From Streptomyces sp. NBC_00078 (GTDB lineage: Bacteria > Actinomycetota > Actinomycetes > Streptomycetales > Streptomycetaceae): a DNA stretch of 64,000 bases. Location: the NCBI RefSeq assembly GCF_026343335.1, contig NZ_JAPELX010000001.1:7812001-7876000 (forward strand), read 5' to 3'. The position numbers were made by a program, and so were the translations under genes. The notes beneath the pieces were generated by a model. The model saw nothing but the letters and a program-made list of their open reading frames with translations. It was not told where the DNA came from and searched no databases. Below are positions 1 to 8,394 of this stretch, piece after piece. Position 1 is the stretch's first letter. Each line of letters starts with the position of its first letter.

Positions 1-755
1 AGGCCCCGGCGGATGGCGAACTCCACCGGTGAGTAGTCGCCGTCCGGGCGCTGAAGGTCATAGGGAACCGCGGGGTGCAGCGGCGGCTGTGCCATGAAGC
101 GGGGACGTGTGCCGTGATGCGGCTGGGCGGCGTGCACCAGGAACGGGTGGCAGAGGTAGACGTCGCCCGGGCGACCGGTGGCGTAGGCGAGAGGGCGGTC
201 GGCCGAGGCCGCGTCGACCTTCGGGCCGAGCTCCAGGAACGACGCGCCCTCGTCGCCGTAAGGCTCAAGGACCGAGGGCACGTCGAGGTGCGAGCCCACC
301 CGGACGCGGGTCGGGGCGTCGGCCTCGGTGACCTCGCTGAAGAGGAACAGCATGAGCAGGGCGCGCTCCCTGGACCACAGGTTCGTGTGCCACAGGGTGG
401 CGCCTTCGGGGAGATAGCTCCCCTCGATGTGCCAGCCCGTGTCGGCGGGTTCCTCCTTGTGCGGGAACCGGAGCGGGAAGGTGCCGAGCGAGTAGCGTGG
501 CGCCCAGCGGCGCTCTCCCACCAGCAGGTCGAACGCCTCATGCAGGACAGGGGAGTTGACCGCGGCCGCGAACGGTCCCTGCGCCATCCCGGCCACCCGG
601 ACCACCGGGTCCTTCCAGGTGCCGGGGTCCTCGGAGTCGTATCCCGTCTCCCGCCACAGCAGTCGCGCACAGTCCTCGGCGACCCGCGGTGGAAACGCTC
701 CCTCGATCTTCACGAACCCGTCCTCGAGGAAGTTCTCCACCAGCCTGTCATCCAT
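1..755 (-). CDS. Phytanoyl-CoA dioxygenase (PhyH) family protein, 3' end outside window
   Basis: Reverse-strand frame from ATG at 755 (MDDRLVENFLEDGFVKIEG) stays open to the window edge (251 codons seen), so the C-terminus is missing. It has the PhyH pattern: N-terminal FLEDGFVKIEG, a core WHIEGS, and a distal CHPFLVHAAQPH. These would supply the Fe(II) ligands of a 2-oxoglutarate-dependent dioxygenase; the usual HxD is read here as HxE (His-Ile-Glu), a conservative variant. Family members hydroxylate small molecules and substrates cannot be predicted from fold. It diverges from the methyltransferase starting at 920. Family assignment is fairly firm, substrate unknown. Confidence 0.75.
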   Translation of the reverse strand, partial: MDDRLVENFLEDGFVKIEGAFPPRVAEDCARLLWRETGYDSEDPGTWKDPVVRVAGMAQGPFAAAVNSPVLHEAFDLLVGERRWAPRYSLGTFPLRFPHKEEPADTGWHIEGSYLPEGATLWHTNLWSRERALLMLFLFSEVTEADAPTRVRVGSHLDVPSVLEPYGDEGASFLELGPKVDAASADRPLAYATGRPGDVYLCHPFLVHAAQPHHGTRPRFMAQPPLHPAVPYDLQRPDGDYSPVEFAIRRG

Positions 756-919
756 CGGGCCATCGTCGGCGACCGGCCGCGGACCACGCATCTCATTTTC
801 TGACGTGGTCCATCCCCGCGTTTTTTGCCGTGGCTTTTTTGCTGCCTCGGCAATGGCACTGGCCGCGCCCCGGTGCGTCGGCGCACGCTGGGCCGGACGC
901 GGACGAGAGGCTGACCACC

Positions 920-1804
920 ATGGCGCACGCACACCACCACGGACATGGCGAGCACGACCACACCGACATCGACTGGGCCGAGACGGCTCCGCTGCTGGAG
1001 TCGCAGGCGCAGCTGATGACATCGCTGTACGAACGGGCCATGGCCTGGCTGACCGACAAGCAGACCGAACCGGGGCTGATCGTCGACGCCGGCAGCGGGC
1101 CCGGCGTCGTCGCCTGCCTGCTGGCCGAGGCGTTCCCGGGTGCGCGGGTCGTCGCGGTCGACAGCTCCGAGCCGCTCCTGGAGCGGGCCCGTGCGCGGGC
1201 CGACCGGCTCGGCGTCGGGGACCGCTTCGGCACGCTCGCCGGGGAACTGCCCAGCGTCCTGGACGAGTTGGAGTACCCGGCGGATCTGCTGTGGGCCAGC
1301 CGCAGCCTGCACCACCTCGGCGACCAGCGGGCCGCCCTCGCCGCCTTCGCCGCACGGCTGGCACCCGGCGGCACGCTGGCGATCACGGAGGGCGGTCTGC
1401 CCGCGCGCTTCCTGCCCCGTGACATCGGAATCGGCCGCCCGGGTCTGCAGGCCCGCCTCGACGTGCTGGAGGAGGAGTGGTTCGCCCAGATGCGGGCGAG
1501 CCTGCCCGGCACGGTCGCCGAGACCGAGGACTGGCCGGCCCTGATGACGGCCGCGGGCCTCAGGCCCACCGGTACCCGCACCTTCCTGCTCGACCTGCCC
1601 GCACCGGCCAAGGACCGTGCGCGTGCCTATGTGGCCGCGTCCCTCTCCCGCGTCCGGGAGGGCTTCGGCGACCGCCTCGACCCCGACGACCGCACCACCC
1701 TCGACCGCCTCCTCGACCCGGACGACAAGGCGAGCGTCCACCACCGGGCGGACGTGTTCGTGCTGGCGGCACACACGGTGCATACGGCAGCGCACGCGAT
1801 GTGA
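920..1804 (+). CDS. Class I SAM-dependent methyltransferase
   Basis: 294 aa. The start at 920 (MAHAHHHGHGEHDHTD) was chosen over upstream in-frame codons because it follows CGAGAGGCTGACC and because the protein begins with a short His-rich tail before the domain. Motif I is visible as IVDAGSGPGVVACLLAE (residues ~54-70), followed by an acidic motif-II residue in VVAVDSSEP and a motif-IV-like WASRSLHHLGD. These are the SAM-binding elements of a Rossmann-fold methyltransferase. The substrate is unknown. It lies 118 bp upstream of a short-chain dehydrogenase on the same strand. Confidence 0.8.
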   Translation: MAHAHHHGHGEHDHTDIDWAETAPLLESQAQLMTSLYERAMAWLTDKQTEPGLIVDAGSGPGVVACLLAEAFPGARVVAVDSSEPLLERARARADRLGVGDRFGTLAGELPSVLDELEYPADLLWASRSLHHLGDQRAALAAFAARLAPGGTLAITEGGLPARFLPRDIGIGRPGLQARLDVLEEEWFAQMRASLPGTVAETEDWPALMTAAGLRPTGTRTFLLDLPAPAKDRARAYVAASLSRVREGFGDRLDPDDRTTLDRLLDPDDKASVHHRADVFVLAAHTVHTAAHAM

Positions 1805-1922
1805 GCCGTGCCGTGCCGCGACACCTGCGGCTCTTGACTTCGAGAAGGCTCCAACTGATCTACTCCCACCGTCGGTCCGGGACACCGGGTCGAGACACGA
1901 GGACGAGACACCGGGGGTAGTC

Positions 1923-2633
1923 ATGTCCACCAGCACCGAATCTCCCGTCGCGCTGATCACCGGCGGGGCCACCGGCATCGGCGCCGCCGCGGCGCGGCAG
2001 CTGATCGAGGCCGGGCACCGGGTGGCCGTCACCGGCCGCCGAAAGGAGCGGTTGGACGCGTTCGACGAGCAACTCGGCAGTCCCGAAGGGCTGTTGACTA
2101 TCGTCGGCAATGCGTCCGAGTACGCGGATGTGCGGGCGGCGGTCGACAGCACGCTCAAGGCTTTCGGCCGACTGGACACGGTCGTGGCCAACGCGGGCTT
2201 CGCGACTCACGACACCGTCGCCGACGGTGACCCGGCCGGCTGGACCGAGATGGTACTGACCAACGTCCTCGGCCCGGCCCTCCTCGTCCGCGCCTCTGTC
2301 GACGCGCTGAAGGAGACCCGGGGCCGGATCGTCCTGGTGGGCAGTGTCGCCGGTTTCGTGAACGGGCCGGGCAATATCTACGGGGCGACCAAATGGGCGG
2401 TGACCGGCCTCGCCGAGAACACCCGCCGTCAGGTCACGGAGTTCGGCATCGGCGTCACGCTGATCGCGCCGGGCCGGGTCGAGACCCCGTTCTGGGACGG
2501 CATGGGCAGCCTGCCGCCCGGCCTTCTGCTGACGGCCGACCAGCTTGCCGAGTCGATCGTCTGGGCCATCCGGCAGCCGGAGGGCGTCGACGTCAACACC
2601 GTCGTCGTACGGCCGATCGGACAGCCCAACTGA
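1923..2633 (+). CDS. SDR family NAD(P)-dependent oxidoreductase
   Basis: 236 aa, starting at the ATG preceded by a G-rich Shine-Dalgarno (CCGGGGGTAGTC). Classical short-chain dehydrogenase: the cofactor loop TGGATGIG is at residues ~14-21, the NAG motif (VANAGFAT) is mid-protein, the catalytic Ser is in VGSVAG and the catalytic Tyr/Lys are in YGATK. Near the C-terminus, APGRVETPFW is the usual substrate-loop region. Probably a soluble NADP-dependent alcohol/ketone oxidoreductase. It could be cotranscribed with the upstream methyltransferase (118 bp gap), but nothing fixes its substrate. Confidence 0.85.
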   Translation: MSTSTESPVALITGGATGIGAAAARQLIEAGHRVAVTGRRKERLDAFDEQLGSPEGLLTIVGNASEYADVRAAVDSTLKAFGRLDTVVANAGFATHDTVADGDPAGWTEMVLTNVLGPALLVRASVDALKETRGRIVLVGSVAGFVNGPGNIYGATKWAVTGLAENTRRQVTEFGIGVTLIAPGRVETPFWDGMGSLPPGLLLTADQLAESIVWAIRQPEGVDVNTVVVRPIGQPN

Positions 2634-2682
2634 CCCCGCCGCAAAGGCCGGTCGGGCTGCCCGACGCCTTCCCCGGGCGGTT

Positions 2683-3378
2683 CTAGTTGTTCTGCAGGAA
2701 CTGCTTGGCCAGCTTGTCGCCCAGCGTGACCGCCGCACTGTGGCTCTCGATGGGGGAGACCTGCGAGTTCTTGAACACGATGTAGGTGACGCCGGAGTCG
2801 GCGCCGCCGGTCTCGGGGTTGGAGTCGATGCCGAGGGCCCGGGCGGTGGCGTAGGACGCCTCGCCGATGATCTTCGTCGGCCCGGTGTCGCCGACCACGG
2901 CGTACTCGACCTTGTTGTTGTAGATCACCGCGACCACGCCGCCGCCCTTGATGCCGGCTCCGGAGTAGTTCCAGATGCTGCTGGAGCTCGGCACGACCAC
3001 GTACGGCAGTGAATCGGCTTTGAGCGGCTTGCCGTTGGACTGGTGGAACGCCGTGTCGTCCTGGTACCAGGGGTCGGTGTCCTCGTTGCACTTCGAGGTG
3101 CGCTGACCGTCGCAGTCGATGTCCATGTCGGCCTTCCAGAACACCGCGCCGTTCTTCCCGCACACGGGGATGCCGGCCGACGTCTCGTCGTCCGTCTTGT
3201 ACTTGCCGTTCGAGATCTGCTGACACGACGTCACCTTGGCGAGCAGGTCGGCCGCGCTGACCGAGCCCTCCTGGGTGGACGCGGGTCCTGCCGTGCCGGA
3301 AGCGCTGGCGGGGAGCACTCCGGCGGCGAGCAGGGCGGCCCCGGAGGCCGCGGCGAGGGTCAGTGTTCGTATGCGCAC
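2683..3378 (-). CDS. Secreted chitosanase, glycoside hydrolase family 75
   Basis: About 231 aa. The GTG at 3378 (VRIRTLTLAAASG) follows AGAAGGGTCCCCCACA and opens a Sec signal peptide ending near ASASG. The mature part matches fungal/actinobacterial GH75: an early ADLLAKV stretch, AVFWKADMDIDCDG (acidic core), WYQDDTAFHQSNG, LPYVVVPSSSS, VAVIYNNKVEYAVVGDTGP and a terminal IGEAS-ARALGI region. GH75 enzymes are extracellular endo-chitosanases that cut partially deacetylated chitosan. A near-perfect palindrome lies directly upstream of the ribosome binding site and probably regulates the gene. Converges with the SDR gene. Confidence 0.85.
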   Translation of the reverse strand: MRIRTLTLAAASGAALLAAGVLPASASGTAGPASTQEGSVSAADLLAKVTSCQQISNGKYKTDDETSAGIPVCGKNGAVFWKADMDIDCDGQRTSKCNEDTDPWYQDDTAFHQSNGKPLKADSLPYVVVPSSSSIWNYSGAGIKGGGVVAVIYNNKVEYAVVGDTGPTKIIGEASYATARALGIDSNPETGGADSGVTYIVFKNSQVSPIESHSAAVTLGDKLAKQFLQNN

Positions 3379-3395
3379 TGTGGGGGACCCTTCTG

Positions 3396-3412
3396 TTAGG
3401 AAAGTTTCCTTA
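3396..3412. promoter_or_regulatory. Palindromic operator upstream of the chitosanase gene (CsnR-box-like)
   Basis: TTAGGAAAGTTTCCTTA: AGGAAA and TTTCCT are exact inverted arms around one base, and the palindrome extends with one mismatch. It is 18 bp upstream of the GTG start. From memory, an AGGAAA/TTTCCT palindrome is the operator conserved upstream of actinomycete chitosanase genes and bound by the ROK-family repressor CsnR. The sequence shows the palindrome and its position; binding by CsnR is inference. Confidence 0.65.
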
Positions 3413-3568
3413 CTCGGGTGGTACAAGGTGGCCCTCATTGCATGCCCTCGTCAACCCCCCTGGTCCAGACTTCTGCAACCCACCCTGATTGCAGTGATTT
3501 GCCCGCAGGGGAAGACTGGCCATATCGAACATTCCAGATATGTGGTCACTTCTGGGAGGCGAGGCGTC

Positions 3569-4180
3569 ATGTTCGTTCGCACCGTGTACGCGACCGGAGA
3601 TCCCTCGAAGGTCGACACGGCCCTCAGGGCGTTGAACTCGCAGGGGCGGGACCTTCTGGAGGAGCGTCCGGGATACCGCGGGTCGGGCATCTTCGTGGAC
3701 CGTGAGCTCGGCAAACTGCTGGCGGTCAGCTGGTGGGAGTCCGAGGACACCCGGCGCAACAGCGACGAGGTCATGCGTGAGCGGCGGGGGTCGCTGCTGG
3801 AGCCGTTCGCGGCCACGACCGCCGTCGACAACTACGAGGCGGTCGTCTTCCATCAGGTCAGGCAGCCCGCGGCCGGCGGCGGACTGCGGCTCACCAGGCT
3901 GGAGTTCGACCCCATGGACGCGGACCTGCTCGCCGAGACCTTCCGCGCGTCGGTGGCCCCCAGGCTGGAGACCCTGGCCGGCCTGGCCAGGACATCCCTG
4001 CTGGTCGACCGGGAGCGCGGACGCGGCCTGGTGGGCGCCCTGTTCACGGACCGCCACTCCCTCACCGCGTCCCGCGGGGCCCATGCGTCGGCCCGGCACG
4101 AGGGTGCGGCCAAGGCGCATGTGACCGTGATCTCGCTGGAGGAGTTCGAGGTCGTCCTCACGGATGTGCGGGGCGGGTGA
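3569..4180 (+). CDS. Antibiotic biosynthesis monooxygenase-like (dimeric alpha/beta-barrel) protein
   Basis: 203 aa, starting at the ATG after GGGAGGCGAGGCGTC. The first half (MFVRTVYATGDPSKVD, then RPGYRGSGIFVDRELGKLLAVSWWES) has the spacing of an ABM/dimeric barrel domain: strand, helix, GYRG, two strands, WES. The second half repeats a similar strand-helix pattern (GLRLTRLEFDP, LLVDRERGRGLVGALFTD), suggesting a tandem two-barrel protein. No catalytic residue or signal peptide is evident. Function unknown; possibly heme- or small-molecule-binding. It diverges from the chitosanase gene. Confidence 0.55.
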   Translation: MFVRTVYATGDPSKVDTALRALNSQGRDLLEERPGYRGSGIFVDRELGKLLAVSWWESEDTRRNSDEVMRERRGSLLEPFAATTAVDNYEAVVFHQVRQPAAGGGLRLTRLEFDPMDADLLAETFRASVAPRLETLAGLARTSLLVDRERGRGLVGALFTDRHSLTASRGAHASARHEGAAKAHVTVISLEEFEVVLTDVRGG

Positions 4181-4250
4181 CGCATGTCGGGCGTGACGGT
4201 GACCCACGTCCGGCCCGGCGGTGGAAGGCGTCCGGCCTGACGGGGAAACA

Positions 4251-4291
4251 CGTCCGCCCCGCCGCGCGGGAGTCGCGTGGCGGGGCGGACG
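4251..4291. terminator. Strong hairpin between convergent genes
   Basis: CGTCCGCCCCGCC at 4251-4263 is perfectly complementary to GGCGGGGCGGACG at 4279-4291 (13 bp stem, 15-nt loop). It lies between the stop of the ABM-like gene (4180) and the stop of the aldo/keto reductase (4314), where a bidirectional terminator is expected. No T-run is present, as is common in Streptomyces. Confidence 0.75.
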
Positions 4292-4313
4292 CCCGTGCGG
4301 GGCCGGACCGGTG

Positions 4314-5150
4314 TCAGCCCATGTTGAAGGTGGACGGGTCGGGGCCCAGGCGCCGGTCCTCGTTCAGTGCGCTGATCGCCGCCAGGTCCTCGGTGTCCAG
4401 ACTGAAGTCGAAGACCTCGATGTTCTCCTTGATCCGGGACGGCGTCACGGACTTGGGGATCACGACGTTGCCGAGCTGGAGGTGCCAGCGCAGCACGACC
4501 TGGGCAGGGGTGCGGCCGTGCTTCTGGGCGATGGCGACCACTGCCGGGACCTCCAGGAGACCCTTGCCCTGGCCGAGCGGTGACCAGGCCTCGGTGGCGA
4601 TGCCCCGCTCCGCGTGATACTCGCGGGCCGCGTGCTGCTGCAGGTGGGGGTGCAGTTCGATCTGGTCGACCGCCGGGACGACCGACGTCTCGGCGATGAG
4701 CCGCCGCAGGTGGTCCGGCTCGAAGTTGGAGACGCCGATCGCGCGGATACGGCCGTCCGCGTGCAGCTTCTCGAACGCCTTGTACGTGTCGACGTACTTG
4801 TCCCGCTCCGGGGTCGGCCAGTGGATCAGGTACAGGTCGACGTACTCGAGGCCGAGCTTCTCCAGCGACGTGTCGAACGCGCGCAGGGTGGAGTCGTACC
4901 CCTGGTCGGAGTTCCAGAGCTTGGTGGTGACGAAGATGTCCTCGCGGGGGACACCGGAGGTGGCGATCGCCTTGCCGGTGCACTCTTCATTGCCGTAGAT
5001 CGCCGCTGTGTCGATGCTGCGGTACCCGGACTCCAGCGCGGTGGCGACCGCCCGCTCCGCCTCGTCGTCCGGCACCTGCCAGACGCCGAAGCCCAGCTGG
5101 GGCATCTCGACGCCGTTGTTGAGGATGATCGGGGGGACCTTGCTGCTCAC
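4314..5150 (-). CDS. Aldo/keto reductase
   Basis: 278 aa using the GTG at 5150 (VSSKVPPIILNNGVEMPQLG), which has AAGGA 10 nt upstream; longer in-frame starts up to 5198 exist but add a tail not typical of the family. The AKR catalytic tetrad is complete: Asp in SIDTAAIYGNE, Tyr four residues on in the same segment, Lys in TTKLW and His in LIHWP. The C-terminal NADPH site VIPKSVTPSRIKEN is also present. Probably a cytosolic NADPH-dependent reductase of the AKR5-type (2,5-diketo-gluconate reductase-like) group. Substrate not predictable. Confidence 0.88.
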   Translation of the reverse strand: MSSKVPPIILNNGVEMPQLGFGVWQVPDDEAERAVATALESGYRSIDTAAIYGNEECTGKAIATSGVPREDIFVTTKLWNSDQGYDSTLRAFDTSLEKLGLEYVDLYLIHWPTPERDKYVDTYKAFEKLHADGRIRAIGVSNFEPDHLRRLIAETSVVPAVDQIELHPHLQQHAAREYHAERGIATEAWSPLGQGKGLLEVPAVVAIAQKHGRTPAQVVLRWHLQLGNVVIPKSVTPSRIKENIEVFDFSLDTEDLAAISALNEDRRLGPDPSTFNMG

Positions 5151-5474
5151 GAGCTCTTGATCCTTACGGTTGTCGTCAGGTGGCACTCCCATCGTCAACG
5201 ATCACGGGCCGTGATGCATTCCTGACGGGAGAATCCACAGCGGATCCACTGAGATTCCACTGGAACTGACCCGTGAGTCAGTGCCTCGCGGTCGAGGTTG
5301 GCCGGAAATGCATCCGACGTCTTCGGTCCGGACCATTGACCGCCGCCCCTTTCTGCCGCAACTCTGGATCGCGCCACCGAACGAGTTCGTGAACTTGGTG
5401 CATGCATGTGAACGCCTCTCGCCTGTCTGGGCATCTTGAGACCCCTCACCCCTCAGGGAAGCAGGTACAGCCGC
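5151..5474. promoter_or_regulatory. Leader between aldo/keto reductase and the pqqA-led operon
   Basis: 324 bp without a recognisable gene separating two divergent units. It should hold the promoter of the seven-gene operon beginning at 5475. Visible structure: an inverted repeat ACTGAC (5265-5270) and GTCAGT (5277-5282) with a 6-bp spacer, and two copies of a TCCACTG motif at about 5253-5262. These could be operator sites, but no known box was recognised. Confidence 0.35.
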
Positions 5475-5624
5475 ATGAACGAGACACTTCTTCACGCCCT
5501 TCGGACGGACCAGCCCGCACAGGAACCGCCGGAGACATCGGATGAAAGGGTCTGGCGAAGCCCCGGTTACGTGGTCGTGGAGACCGCGCTCGAAGTGACC
5601 GCCTACGCTCTCGGCGACCGCTGA
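5475..5624 (+). CDS. pqqA: PqqA-type PQQ precursor peptide
   Basis: 49 aa peptide starting at the ATG after AGGTACAGCCGC. The C-terminal third reads VWRSPGYVVVETALEVTAYA, matching the PqqA pattern W-x-x-P ... E-V-T-x-Y, whose Glu and Tyr (here in EVTAY) are the residues cross-linked and excised to build pyrroloquinoline quinone. PqqA peptides are usually 23-39 aa; this one has a ~25-residue N-terminal extension. It is followed after 22 bp by a truncated pqqE; pqqB, pqqC and pqqD are not in this window. A PQQ-dependent dehydrogenase lies at the end of the same operon. Confidence 0.82.
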   Translation: MNETLLHALRTDQPAQEPPETSDERVWRSPGYVVVETALEVTAYALGDR

Positions 5625-5646
5625 CCGGCCGTACGGCGACCGTGCC

Positions 5647-6399
5647 ATGACCGTCTCGGTGCAGCATGCCGATCCGCAGGTCTCAGAACGCATCGCGAGC
5701 GTCCGCTCGTTCGCGGCCAAGGAGCGTGCCGCCCGGTTGAACCGCGCCTCCGGACTCCCTTTCGGCCTCAACGTCGTGCTGCACCGCGTCAACCTCGACG
5801 CCCTGGACGACCTGATCGCCCTCGGTCTGAAATGGGGCGCCGACCGTATCGAACTCGCGCACACGCAGTTCCACGGCTGGGCCCTGCACAACCGCGCCGC
5901 CTTGTTGCCGACCCGCGAACAGGTCGAGCAGGCCCGGGCCTCGGTTGCTCGCTGGCGTGAACTCCTCGGCAGATCGGTGGAGTTGGTGTGGGTCGCTGCC
6001 GACTGGGTGGACGCCACGGCGAAACCCTGCATGGGTGGCTGGGGAGCGCTCTCGCTCACCGTCACCCCGGACGGCACGGTCCTGCCCTGCCCGGCCGCGG
6101 CAGCGCTGCCGGACCTCGACCCGCCGAACGTGCGTGACCGTCAACTCGCCTGGATCTGGCGGGAGTCGAAGGCCTTCAACGCGTACCGCGGCGAGTCCTG
6201 GATGCCGGCACCCTGTCGCGGCTGCGCGCTCCGCTCCACCGACCACGGCGGCTGCCGCTGCCAGGCACACGCGCTCACCGGCGACGCGACCCGCACCGAC
6301 CCCGCCTGCCGACACGCCCCCGACCACCATCTCGTGCGCGAACTCGGGCAGGGGCCGCGCCGCGCCCTCGCGTACGACTACCGAAAGGGAGGAACATGA
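5647..6399 (+). pseudogene. pqqE: N-terminally truncated PqqE: SPASM half only, radical-SAM half missing
   Basis: 250-codon open frame starting at an ATG with no clear Shine-Dalgarno. From SVQHADP onward it reads like the C-terminal two thirds of PqqE: LNVVLHRVNLDAL, AHTQFHGWALHNRAALLPTR, CMGGWG, VLPCPAA, PCRGC, GGCRCQAHALTGDA. All auxiliary-cluster (SPASM) cysteines appear retained. The N-terminal ~120-130 residues, including the CxxxCxxC motif that binds the SAM-cleaving [4Fe-4S] cluster, are absent, and no upstream frame supplies them. The gap between pqqA and this frame is only 22 bp. Best explained by a deletion removing pqqB, C, D and the start of E; it cannot do PqqE chemistry as written. 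The stop overlaps the next start (ATGA at 6396). Confidence 0.8.
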
Positions 6400-7589
6400 G
6401 ACGCAGTCGTCTGCGGACGGCACTGACGACCCTCACCCTCGTCACCGCCGGCCTGGCCACCCTGCCGGCGGCCGTCCCACCCCCGGCCGCCCCCGCGTCC
6501 GTCGCCCCCGCACACCGTCCGGCCGCCGCCCCCGACTGGTCCGTGGCGATGGTCGACTCCACCATGGCCCGCTACACGCCGAGCACCATCGGCGGCTGGT
6601 CCTACCCCGTGGGCCTCTACCTCTACGGCGAGTACCTCACCTACCGGCGCACCCACGACGCCCGCTACCTGACGTACATCAAGACCTACGTCGACCGGTT
6701 CGTGAAGAGCGACGGCTCCATCGGCCAGTCCTTCAACAGCCTGGACAGCATGCAGGCCGGCCGACTGCTGGTGATCCTGCACCACGAGACGGGCCAGGAC
6801 CGCTACCGCAAGGCGGCGAAGAAGATCCTCGACCGCCTGCGCACCTACCCGCGCACGGGCGACGGCGGCTTCTGGCACGCGGACACCTCCAGCCGCGCCC
6901 ACCAACTCTGGGCGGACGGCGTCTACATGGTCAACCCGTTCCTCGTCGAGTACGGCAAGGAGTTCGGCAACAGCGCGTACACCGACGACGAGGCGACGCG
7001 GCAGCTCTCCGTCTACGGCAGCCACCTGCAGGTCACGAACGGGCTGCTCAAGCACGCCTACGACGAGTCGAAGAGCGTGAGCTGGGCCGACCCGCAGACA
7101 GGACTCGCCCCCGAGCACTGGTGCCGCGCGGTCGGCTGGTACGCCATGGCGACCGTGAACGTCCTCGACGCCATCCCGGCGAATCAGTCCCGCCGTCCCC
7201 AACTCCTGGCGATATTGCGCAAGTTGGCGGCCGGCCTGGAGAAGTACCAGGACCCGGCGACCGGACGCTGGTTCCAGGTGATGGACAAGGGCGGCCGCAG
7301 CGACAACTGGACCGAGACGTCCTGCTCCAGCATGTTCACCTACGCCCTCTCGCGCGGTGTCCAGCAGGGCTATCTCGATCCGCACTACACGGCCGTGGCC
7401 CGGCGCGGCTACCAGGGCGTGCTGGCGAAGCTGTCGGTCGGCTCCGACGGCCGGACGAACCTCGCCGGCATCACGATCGGCACCAACGTCGGCGACTACG
7501 CGTACTACATCGACCGCACCCGGGCCACCAACGACTTCCACGGCCTGGGCGCCTTCCTGATCATGAACGAACAGCTGCGAGGTGATTAG
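6396..7589 (+). CDS. Secreted unsaturated rhamnogalacturonyl/glucuronyl hydrolase, GH105
   Basis: 397 aa. The start overlaps the pqqE stop in ATGA and follows AAAGGGAGGAAC. A Sec signal peptide (MRRSRLRTALTTLTLVTAG) leads into an (alpha/alpha)6-barrel. GH105 signatures: YPVGLYLYGEYL, HQLWADGVYM with the catalytic Asp at ~174, WCRAVGWYAMA, and WTETSCSSMFTYAL near the C-terminus. These enzymes hydrate the 4,5-unsaturated uronic acid left by polysaccharide lyases. Most YteR/YesR-type enzymes are intracellular; the signal peptide implies extracellular action here, consistent with the neighbouring secreted hydrolases. Confidence 0.85.
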   Translation: MRRSRLRTALTTLTLVTAGLATLPAAVPPPAAPASVAPAHRPAAAPDWSVAMVDSTMARYTPSTIGGWSYPVGLYLYGEYLTYRRTHDARYLTYIKTYVDRFVKSDGSIGQSFNSLDSMQAGRLLVILHHETGQDRYRKAAKKILDRLRTYPRTGDGGFWHADTSSRAHQLWADGVYMVNPFLVEYGKEFGNSAYTDDEATRQLSVYGSHLQVTNGLLKHAYDESKSVSWADPQTGLAPEHWCRAVGWYAMATVNVLDAIPANQSRRPQLLAILRKLAAGLEKYQDPATGRWFQVMDKGGRSDNWTETSCSSMFTYALSRGVQQGYLDPHYTAVARRGYQGVLAKLSVGSDGRTNLAGITIGTNVGDYAYYIDRTRATNDFHGLGAFLIMNEQLRGD

Positions 7590-7593
7590 TGTC

Positions 7594-8382
7594 ATGAACG
7601 CATCCAGAAGGGTGCTGCTGGGTGCCGCCCTGGGCGGAGCCGCCAGCGCGGCCGTCGGGCTGCCCGCGACCACCGCGCACGCCGCGTCCTGGCAGCAGAA
7701 GTGGTCCCCGTCCGCGAGCGGTGACGGGCTCGGCGCCTTCGAGACGATCGAGGACGACCGCGCCCGCTCGCACCCGGCCGGCCATCCGCACATCCTCGCC
7801 ACCGGTGACAACTGGCGCTTCACCATGCACACCGTCGACCGCGACACGTCGACCGACCGCCAGCGCCAGGAGGTCACGGGCCTGCGCAACGGCAGCGGCA
7901 GCAACTACCTCAAGTGGACCCAGGGCCAGACCTGGCGGCTCACCTACTCGATGTACATCCCCAGCTCGCTGAAGGCGACCACCACCTTCACCCACATCAT
8001 GCAGATGAAGCAGCCCGGTACCGGCTCCTCGCCGATCGTCGTGCAGTCGCTGCGCCGGGTGAACGGCAAGCAGACCATCGAGCTGAAGCTTGCCGTCGAC
8101 GACATCCTCGTCGGCCGCACCGGCCTGGACCCGCTGCACGACAAGTGGACGGACGTCGACTTCCAGATCAAGGTCGGCAACGGCTCGGCGGGCTCGATCC
8201 GCTGGATCCTCAAGTCCGGCGGCTCCACCGTCATCGACGCCTCGAAGAGGGGCGTCGACACCTTCCTGGCCGACCGTGTGCGCCCGAAGTGGGGCATCTA
8301 CCGATCTCTCGGCGACACCTCCGGGTCCCTGCAGGACACCTACCTCCTGCTCACCGGTCTCCGGGGCTACCAGCTCGTGTGA
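7594..8382 (+). CDS. Tat-exported polysaccharide lyase-like beta-jelly-roll protein
   Basis: 262 aa; ATG at 7594 follows GCGAGGTGATTAGTGTC, 4 bp after the GH105 stop. The N-terminus NASRRVLLGAALGG is a twin-arginine signal, with a cleavage-like AHA-AS near residue 29. The mature domain has features of the heparin-lyase/polysaccharide-lyase jelly roll (PF14099-like): DRQRQEVTG, WRLTYSMYIPSSL, FTHIMQMKQP, DKWTDVDFQIKVG and RPKWGIYRS. A lyase would create the unsaturated ends that the preceding GH105 removes. Fold assignment is moderate; the exact lyase family and substrate are inferred. Confidence 0.55.
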   Translation: MNASRRVLLGAALGGAASAAVGLPATTAHAASWQQKWSPSASGDGLGAFETIEDDRARSHPAGHPHILATGDNWRFTMHTVDRDTSTDRQRQEVTGLRNGSGSNYLKWTQGQTWRLTYSMYIPSSLKATTTFTHIMQMKQPGTGSSPIVVQSLRRVNGKQTIELKLAVDDILVGRTGLDPLHDKWTDVDFQIKVGNGSAGSIRWILKSGGSTVIDASKRGVDTFLADRVRPKWGIYRSLGDTSGSLQDTYLLLTGLRGYQLV

Positions 8383-8394
8383 GGAGCAGTCCGC

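Noticed and set aside
4180..4313. Small protein after the ABM-like gene
   Set aside because: The stretch is dominated by a 13-bp perfect terminator stem and has no coding signature.
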